From Streptomyces lavendofoliae (GTDB taxonomy: Bacteria > Actinomycetota > Actinomycetes > Streptomycetales > Streptomycetaceae): a DNA stretch of 64,000 nt. A program made the position numbers and the translations under genes. Shown here one piece after another: positions 59,042 to 64,000 of this stretch. The notes under the pieces were generated by a model. It was not told the origin of the DNA and did no database searches. It saw only the letters and a program-made list of their open reading frames with translations. The stretch spans positions 1 to 64,000 of the forward strand of contig NZ_BMTP01000009.1 of the NCBI RefSeq assembly GCF_014649735.1, written 5' to 3'. Within the stretch, counting starts at the first letter, position 1. Each line of letters starts with the position of its first letter.

Positions 59042-60208
59042 GTGAGAATGCTGCACACATCGGACTGGCACCTGGGGCGGTCGTTCCACCGGGTGAGCCT
59101 GCTCGAAGCGCAGGCCGCGTACCTCGACCACCTCGTGGCGGCGGTCCGCGAGCACGACGTGGACGTCGTCCTGGTGGCGGGCGACATCTACGACCGCGCC
59201 GTGCCGCCGCTGACCGCCGTGGAACTGTTCGACACCGCCCTGCACCGGCTCGCCGACGCCGGGGTGCCCACCGTGATGATCTCCGGCAACCACGACTCGG
59301 GCCGCCGGCTCGGCGTCGCCGCCGGGCTCATCGAACGCGCCGGGATCCACCTGCGGACCGACCCGGCCGGCGCCGGCACCCCCGTCCTGCTCGCCGATAC
59401 CCACGGCGACGTGGCGTTCTACGGGTTCCCGTACCTCGAACCCGCCCTCGTCCGCGACCAGTTCGGCGCCGACAGGGCGGGGCACGAGTCCGTGCTGACG
59501 GCCGCCATGGCCAGGGTGCGCGCCGACCTCGCCGGCCGCCCGCCCGGCACCCGTTCCGTCGTCCTCGCCCACGCCTTCGTCGCGGGCGGCGCACCCAGCG
59601 ACAGCGAGCGCGACATCACCGTCGGGGGCGTGGCCGCCGTGCCGTCCGGCGTCTTCGACGGCGTCGACTACGTGGCCCTCGGGCACCTGCACGGCAGCCA
59701 GACGATCACCGAGCGGATCCGCTACTCCGGCTCGCCCCTCGCGTACTCCTTCTCCGAGGCCGGCCACCGCAAGACGATGTGGCTCGTCGACCTGGACGGC
59801 GACGGGACGGTCCGGGCCGAACGGATCGACTGCCCGGTGCCCCGCCCCCTCGCCCGCCTCCGGGGCCGGCTCGACGACCTGCTCGCCGATCCCGCGCTCG
59901 ACCGCCACGAGGACGCCTGGGTCGAGGCCACCCTCACCGACCCGGTCCGCCCCGCCGACCCCATGGCGCGCCTCACCGAGCGCTTCCCCCACACGCTCAG
60001 CCTCCTCTTCGACCCCGAGCGGCCCGACGACGAGACCGGCGCCTCGTACGCGCGGCGCCTGCGCGACCGCGACGACCAGCAGGTCGCCGAGGACTTCGTC
60101 GCCCACGTACGCGGCGGCGCGGGCCCCGACGACCAGGAGCGCGCCGCACTCCTGCGCGCCTTCGACGACGTCAGGGTGGACATGGCACGACGCGAGGTGA
60201 CCGGATGA
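59042..60208 (+). CDS. sbcD: Exonuclease SbcCD subunit D
   Basis: A 388-residue Mre11-type metallophosphoesterase, the nuclease part of SbcCD, which opens hairpins and trims DNA ends. Motifs I-IV are present: HTSDWHLGRSFH, AGDIYDR, SGNHDSG and GHLHGSQ. GTG 59042 has GGAG 7 nt upstream. A tiny frame of 7 codons with its own ribosome site (GGAGGAG) ends in the same GTGA, which may couple translation. The stop overlaps the sbcC start (ATGA). Confidence 0.96.
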   Translation: MRMLHTSDWHLGRSFHRVSLLEAQAAYLDHLVAAVREHDVDVVLVAGDIYDRAVPPLTAVELFDTALHRLADAGVPTVMISGNHDSGRRLGVAAGLIERAGIHLRTDPAGAGTPVLLADTHGDVAFYGFPYLEPALVRDQFGADRAGHESVLTAAMARVRADLAGRPPGTRSVVLAHAFVAGGAPSDSERDITVGGVAAVPSGVFDGVDYVALGHLHGSQTITERIRYSGSPLAYSFSEAGHRKTMWLVDLDGDGTVRAERIDCPVPRPLARLRGRLDDLLADPALDRHEDAWVEATLTDPVRPADPMARLTERFPHTLSLLFDPERPDDETGASYARRLRDRDDQQVAEDFVAHVRGGAGPDDQERAALLRAFDDVRVDMARREVTG

Positions 60209-63200
60209 GGCTCCACCGGCTCGACATCACCGGCTTCGGCCCGTTCGGCACCACCCAGTCCGTCGACTTCGACACGCTCTCGCAGGCCGGCCTGTTCCTC
60301 CTGCACGGCCCGACCGGCGCGGGCAAGACCTCCGTCCTCGACGCCGTCTGCTACGCCCTGTACGGGGCCGTGCCCGGCGCCCGCCAGAGCCCCGGCACCT
60401 CGCTGCGCAGCGACCACGCCCCCACCGGCACGTACACCGAGGTCGTGCTCGACCTGACCGTCGCCGGCCGCCGGCTGGAGATCACCCGGCGCCCCGCCCA
60501 GCCGCGCCCCAAGAAGCGCGGCGGCGGCTTCACCACCGAGAAGGCGCAGTCCTGGCTGCGCGAGTACGACGCGGAGAGCCGCTCCTGGAAGGGGCTCAGC
60601 CGCTCGCACCAGGAGATCGGCGAGGAGGTCACCCAGCTGCTCGGCATGAGCAGGGACCAGTTCTGCCAGGTGGTGCTCCTGCCGCAGGGCGACTTCGCGC
60701 GGTTCCTGCGCGCCGACGCGGAGGCGCGCGGCAGGCTCCTCGGCCGCCTCTTCGACACCCGGCGCTTCGCCGCCGTCGAGGAGCGCCTCGCCGAACTCCG
60801 GCGCGCCGCCGAGCAGCAGGTGAAGGACGGCGACGAACGGCTCCTCGCGCTCGCCCACCGGATGGCCCAGGCGGCCGGCGGCGCGGCCGGCGAATGGCCC
60901 GCCGCCGAGGGCAGGCCCGGTGACCCGGGGCTCGCCGAGGCCGTCCTGTCCTGGGCGGCCGTCGCCCGGTCGGGCGCCCGCGAGGCCCGGGACGTCGCCG
61001 CGTCGGCGCTCGCCGCCGCCGAGGAGCGGCAGGCCGCCGCGCGGCGCGCCCTGGACGAGGAGCGGGAGCTGGCCGCGCGGCAGCGGCGCTACGAGGACGC
61101 CCGGCGCCGCGCCGGCGAACTGGACGCCCGGCGGGCCGAGCGCGACGGGTGGGAGGCCCGTCTGGAGCGGGGCCGCAAGGCCGAGCGGGTGGCCGGCCCG
61201 CTGAGCCTGCGCGAGGACACCGAGCGGGAGCACCGCGCGGCGCTGCGGGCCCACGAGCGGGCGGTGGCCGGTCTGCCGCCGGACCTCGCCGACGCCGGTG
61301 CCGAGCACCTGGCCGCGCTGGCCGGGAGGCTGCGGGTGGAACTCGGCGGCCTGGACGGCGCCCGCCGGGCGGAGCGGCGGGCCGGGGAACTCGTGCGCGA
61401 GCGCGCCGAACTGGACCGGCAGGCCCGTGCCGACGAGGACGCCCTCCAGGACGCGGACGCGTGGCTGGCCGGCTGGGAGGCCACGCGCCGCGCCCTCCGG
61501 GACCGGGTGGAGGCCGCGCAGGAGGGCGCCACCCGCGCCGAGCACCTGGCCGGCCGCCTGGAACCGGCCCGTCGCCGGCTGGCCGCCGCCCGACGCCGCG
61601 ACGCGCTGGCGGACGACGTCGCCGCCGCCTCGGCCCGGCTGACCGCCGCGCGCGAGCGGGCCAACGCCGCCCACGAGAGGTGGCTGGACCTGCGCGAGCG
61701 CCGCCTGCGCGGTATCGCCGCGGAACTCGCGGACGCCCTCGCGGAGGGTGAGCCGTGCGCGGTGTGCGGCTCGTGCGACCACCCGGCACCGGCCCGCGCG
61801 GACACCGGTCACATCGACCGGGCGACGGAGGACGCGGCCTACGAGGCGCACACGCGGGCGGACGAGATCCGCTCGGCGGCCGAACGCGACCTGGCCGTCG
61901 CCCGGGAGGCACTGACCGCCGCCCGCGCGGAGGCCGCCGCGGCCCCGCGCCCCGGCGACGCCCCGGTGGACACCGGCACCGCGGTCACCGACCTCGTCGG
62001 TGCTGGTGCCGGTGACGGTCAGCCGTCGGTGGCCGGCCTCGCCGGCGAGGTGGCGCGGCTGGAGCGCGCGTACGCCGAGGCGCGTGAGGTGGCGGGCGGC
62101 GGGCACGCGGCGCGGGAGGAACTCCAGCGGGCCGAGGAGGAGCACCGGCGCAGGCTGGAGGTGCGGCAGCAGGCCGAGCGCCGTGCCGCCGCGCGGACCT
62201 CGCGGCGTGAGGCGCTCGACCGGGAACAGGCGGCCGTGGACGCCGAACTCGCCCGCGTCCCGGGTGGGGCCGTCGCCGGGCACGCCGCGTCCCTGGAGCA
62301 CCGGATCGCCCGCCTCACGGAGGCCGCCGAGGCCGTCCGTACCGTCGAGGACACGGCCCGCCGGCTCAAGGAGGCCGACGACCGGCTCGCCGACGCCGCG
62401 TTCCGGGCCGGCTTCACCACACCGGCCGCCGCGGCGGCCGCACTGCTCGACGACGCGGCGCACCGGGACCTCCAGCGGCGGCTGGACGCCTGGCAGGCCG
62501 AGGCGGCGGCCGTCGCCGACCGGCTCGCCGAACCGGAGACGCGGGCCGCCGCCGGGCGCCCACCCGCCGACCCTGAGCGCGCCCGGGCCGCCCACGCCGC
62601 CGCCGACCGCGCCGCCCGCGACGCGGACTCCGCGCTGGCCGCCCACCGCGAGCGGTGCGACGAGCTGGCCCGGTTGTCCCGGCAGGCCGCCGTCGAGGTA
62701 CGGCGGCTGGGGCCGCTGCGCGAGGAGTACGAGCGGGTGGCACGGCTGGCCGGGCTGACCGCGGGCACGTCCGCGGACAACGAGCGCAAGATGCGGCTGG
62801 AGTCCTACGTGCTGGCGGCCCGGCTCGAACAGGTCGCGGCGGCCGCGACGGCGCGCCTGGCCCGGATGTCGGCCGGCCGCTACACGCTCGTCCACTCCGA
62901 CGCCCGGGCGGGCGGCAAGCGGGCGGGTCTCGGCCTGCACGTCGTGGACGCCTGGACGGGCAGCGAGCGCGACACGGCGACGCTGTCGGGCGGCGAGACG
63001 TTCTTCGCGTCCCTGGCGCTGGCACTGGGCCTCGCCGACGTCGTGACCGACGAGGCCGGTGGCGTTCGGCTCGACACGCTCTTCATCGACGAGGGGTTCG
63101 GCAGCCTCGACGACCAGACGCTCGACGAGGTGCTGGACGTCCTGGACTCGCTGCGCGAACGGGACCGCAGCGTCGGCATCGTCAGTCACGTCGGCGACCT

Positions 63201-63291
63201 GCGCCGCCGCATCCCCACCCAGTTGGAGGTCGTCAAGGGGCGCGGCGGTTCGGCGGTGAGGCTGCGCGGCGGAGGCGCCTTCAGCGGCTGA
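60205..63291 (+). CDS. sbcC: Exonuclease SbcCD subunit C (SMC-like ATPase)
   Basis: 1028 residues. The Walker A motif GPTGAGKTS lies near residue 35 and the N-terminal RLHRLDITGFGPFG is typical of Rad50/SbcC. Two long coiled coils are joined by the zinc hook CAVC (Cys518 and Cys521). Signature LSGGETFFASLALAL and Walker B DTLFIDEGFGSLD close the ATPase. ATG 60205 overlaps the sbcD stop, so the proteins are made together. It forms a dimer that feeds DNA to SbcD. The last 11 nt overlap the convergent Lrp gene. Confidence 0.96.
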   Translation: MRLHRLDITGFGPFGTTQSVDFDTLSQAGLFLLHGPTGAGKTSVLDAVCYALYGAVPGARQSPGTSLRSDHAPTGTYTEVVLDLTVAGRRLEITRRPAQPRPKKRGGGFTTEKAQSWLREYDAESRSWKGLSRSHQEIGEEVTQLLGMSRDQFCQVVLLPQGDFARFLRADAEARGRLLGRLFDTRRFAAVEERLAELRRAAEQQVKDGDERLLALAHRMAQAAGGAAGEWPAAEGRPGDPGLAEAVLSWAAVARSGAREARDVAASALAAAEERQAAARRALDEERELAARQRRYEDARRRAGELDARRAERDGWEARLERGRKAERVAGPLSLREDTEREHRAALRAHERAVAGLPPDLADAGAEHLAALAGRLRVELGGLDGARRAERRAGELVRERAELDRQARADEDALQDADAWLAGWEATRRALRDRVEAAQEGATRAEHLAGRLEPARRRLAAARRRDALADDVAAASARLTAARERANAAHERWLDLRERRLRGIAAELADALAEGEPCAVCGSCDHPAPARADTGHIDRATEDAAYEAHTRADEIRSAAERDLAVAREALTAARAEAAAAPRPGDAPVDTGTAVTDLVGAGAGDGQPSVAGLAGEVARLERAYAEAREVAGGGHAAREELQRAEEEHRRRLEVRQQAERRAAARTSRREALDREQAAVDAELARVPGGAVAGHAASLEHRIARLTEAAEAVRTVEDTARRLKEADDRLADAAFRAGFTTPAAAAAALLDDAAHRDLQRRLDAWQAEAAAVADRLAEPETRAAAGRPPADPERARAAHAAADRAARDADSALAAHRERCDELARLSRQAAVEVRRLGPLREEYERVARLAGLTAGTSADNERKMRLESYVLAARLEQVAAAATARLARMSAGRYTLVHSDARAGGKRAGLGLHVVDAWTGSERDTATLSGGETFFASLALALGLADVVTDEAGGVRLDTLFIDEGFGSLDDQTLDEVLDVLDSLRERDRSVGIVSHVGDLRRRIPTQLEVVKGRGGSAVRLRGGGAFSG

Positions 63292-63727
63292 CCGGCCGCC
63301 GGGGGAGCGGCGACGAGTAGACGACGCTCGTGGTCACCGAGCCGAGGACGGCGATCTTCCCGGTGACCTCCTCCAGGTGCCGCATCGACCGGGCCGCGAC
63401 CCGCAGCACGAAGCAGTCGTCGCCGGTCACGTGGTGCGCCTCCAGAACCTCCGGCGTGGTGTCCAGCATGTCGTGGAACGGCTTGTAGTTGCCGAGGGGG
63501 TAGCGCAGCCGTACGAAGGCGAGGATCGGCAGCCCGAGGCGTTCCGGGTCCACCACCGCGCTGTACCCGGTGATCACACCGGCCTCCTCAAGCCTGCGGA
63601 CCCGCTCGGTGACGGCGCTCGCGGACATGGCGACGGTACGGGCCAGCTCGGCGAAACCGGCCCGGCCCCGTTCCTGGAGTGCCGCGAGGATGCGCCAGTC
63701 GGTGGCGTCCGGTGAATATCCCGTCAT
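63281..63727 (-). CDS. Lrp/AsnC family transcriptional regulator
   Basis: 148 residues. The helix-turn-helix at residues 5-60 (DWRILAALQERGRAGFAELA, VAMSASAVTERVRRLEEAGV) and the RAM ligand domain (DCFVLRVAARSMRHLEEVTG) identify the family. ATG 63727 is chosen, since the frame upstream to 63772 has no ribosome site. It is divergent from a rhodanese-like gene whose promoter region carries GGGGA-T-TCCCC (63744-63754) and TTCACCGGG twice; it probably controls that gene. The ligand, likely an amino acid, is unknown. Confidence 0.92.
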   Translation of the reverse strand: MTGYSPDATDWRILAALQERGRAGFAELARTVAMSASAVTERVRRLEEAGVITGYSAVVDPERLGLPILAFVRLRYPLGNYKPFHDMLDTTPEVLEAHHVTGDDCFVLRVAARSMRHLEEVTGKIAVLGSVTTSVVYSSPLPRRPVSR

Positions 63728-63785
63728 GGACGAGGAATAGCAGGGGATTCCCCGGCGGGACAAGGTATTCACCGGGGATCGTCAC

Positions 63786-63815
63786 TTCACCGGGATGACC
63801 GGCCGGCCGTAGATT
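63786..63815 (+). promoter_or_regulatory. Promoter of the rhodanese-like gene
   Basis: TTCACC (63786-63791), 18 bp and TAGATT (63810-63815); the latter is 7 nt before the ATG at 63823, so the transcript is probably leaderless. Confidence 0.55.
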
Positions 63816-63822
63816 TCCGGAC

Positions 63823-64000
63823 ATGACGACGACGCCACTCACCACCGCCCCTGCCGCCACCAACCCCGTCCTGCGAGTCCCGCCCGCCTCGCCGGCCTCC
63901 GCCGCCGCGTACTTCGCCGCGAGCCTGGCCTTCCACGCGGACGTCTCCGACGTGGCCGTCGCGCTCGCCGCCGGCGGCGACCCGGGGTTCGTGGTCCTCG
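63823..64000 (+). CDS. Rhodanese-like domain protein (start only)
   Basis: The first 59 codons of a gene cut by the window end. MTTTPLTTAPAATNPVLRVP leads into AAYFAASLAFHADVSDVAVA and PGFVVL, which is how I recall Streptomyces rhodanese-like proteins beginning, before the DTRS strand. The catalytic part is outside the window. The ATG follows TAGATT by 7 nt. It is divergent from the Lrp gene and presumably regulated by it. Confidence 0.6.
   Translation, partial: MTTTPLTTAPAATNPVLRVPPASPASAAAYFAASLAFHADVSDVAVALAAGGDPGFVVL

Noticed and set aside
59722..63189. 1155-codon antisense frame opposite sbcDC
   Set aside because: Same reason: sbcD and sbcC have all catalytic motifs on the plus strand, while the antisense product is low-complexity Gly/Arg/Leu-rich.

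Overview
The window reads as core chromosome of a Streptomyces species or a very close relative. The evidence is very high G+C with G or C in most third codon positions, GTG/TTG starts, many start codons 6-8 nt after a TANNNT -10 box (leaderless transcripts), Tat signal peptides, several DMT-type transporters and a gene order I recall from Streptomyces chromosomes. I see no rRNA, tRNA, insertion sequence, prophage, CRISPR array or biosynthetic gene cluster.

Layout. 0-8 kb: an old actinobacterial block of cardiolipin synthase, a ManC-type nucleotidyltransferase fused to a mutase-like domain, two DUF881 proteins around small basic protein, a GarA/OdhI-like FHA protein, MerR and a bifunctional-nuclease protein. 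8-14 kb: a second MerR, dinB with a convergently overlapping PRC-barrel gene, and a tandem glycine riboswitch driving gcvP. 14-27 kb: small unknown proteins, a GCS2-like ligase, a CPBP protease, PhzF, PadR, three EamA transporters, a PNPOx-like protein with a divergent MocR regulator, LysR, and a Rieske lipoprotein. 27-35 kb: an S9 peptidase, a HipA-like kinase/DUF3037 pair, two tandem FabG-type reductases, a peptide-binding lipoprotein and uracil-DNA glycosylase. 35-45 kb: TetR/FAD-monooxygenase with paired operators, a Gfo/Idh/MocA oxidoreductase overlapping lnt, small proteins including a 59-aa one, uppP, HxlR/thiolase and a TVP38-like protein. 45-64 kb: a divergent EF-Tu (tuf3 type) behind an attenuator-like leader, a spermidine-synthase-like protein, MFS, a PQ-rich membrane protein, a thioesterase-like protein, a GH3 beta-glucosidase, DedA, gamma-carbonic anhydrase, an acyltransferase, EamA/XRE-cupin, a CoA-binding protein, YigZ, sbcDC, Lrp and the start of a rhodanese-like gene.

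Themes. The first 14 kb joins membrane lipid and sugar-nucleotide functions to a metabolic switch (the GarA-like FHA protein) and glycine catabolism. Much of the rest is regulator-target pairs with visible palindromic operators between divergent genes: MocR/PNPOx, LysR/EamA, TetR/monooxygenase, HxlR/thiolase, XRE/EamA and Lrp/rhodanese.

The least expected signals are in leaders: a 33-codon upstream ORF whose stop codon enters an 11-bp hairpin before tuf3, and an 11-codon upstream ORF with three consecutive prolines running into a hairpin before the second EamA gene. Other points are a mutase-like domain lacking its catalytic and metal loops in the ManC protein, and a strong internal start in the FHA gene. 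All family names come from reading the sequence and from memory; no search was run.
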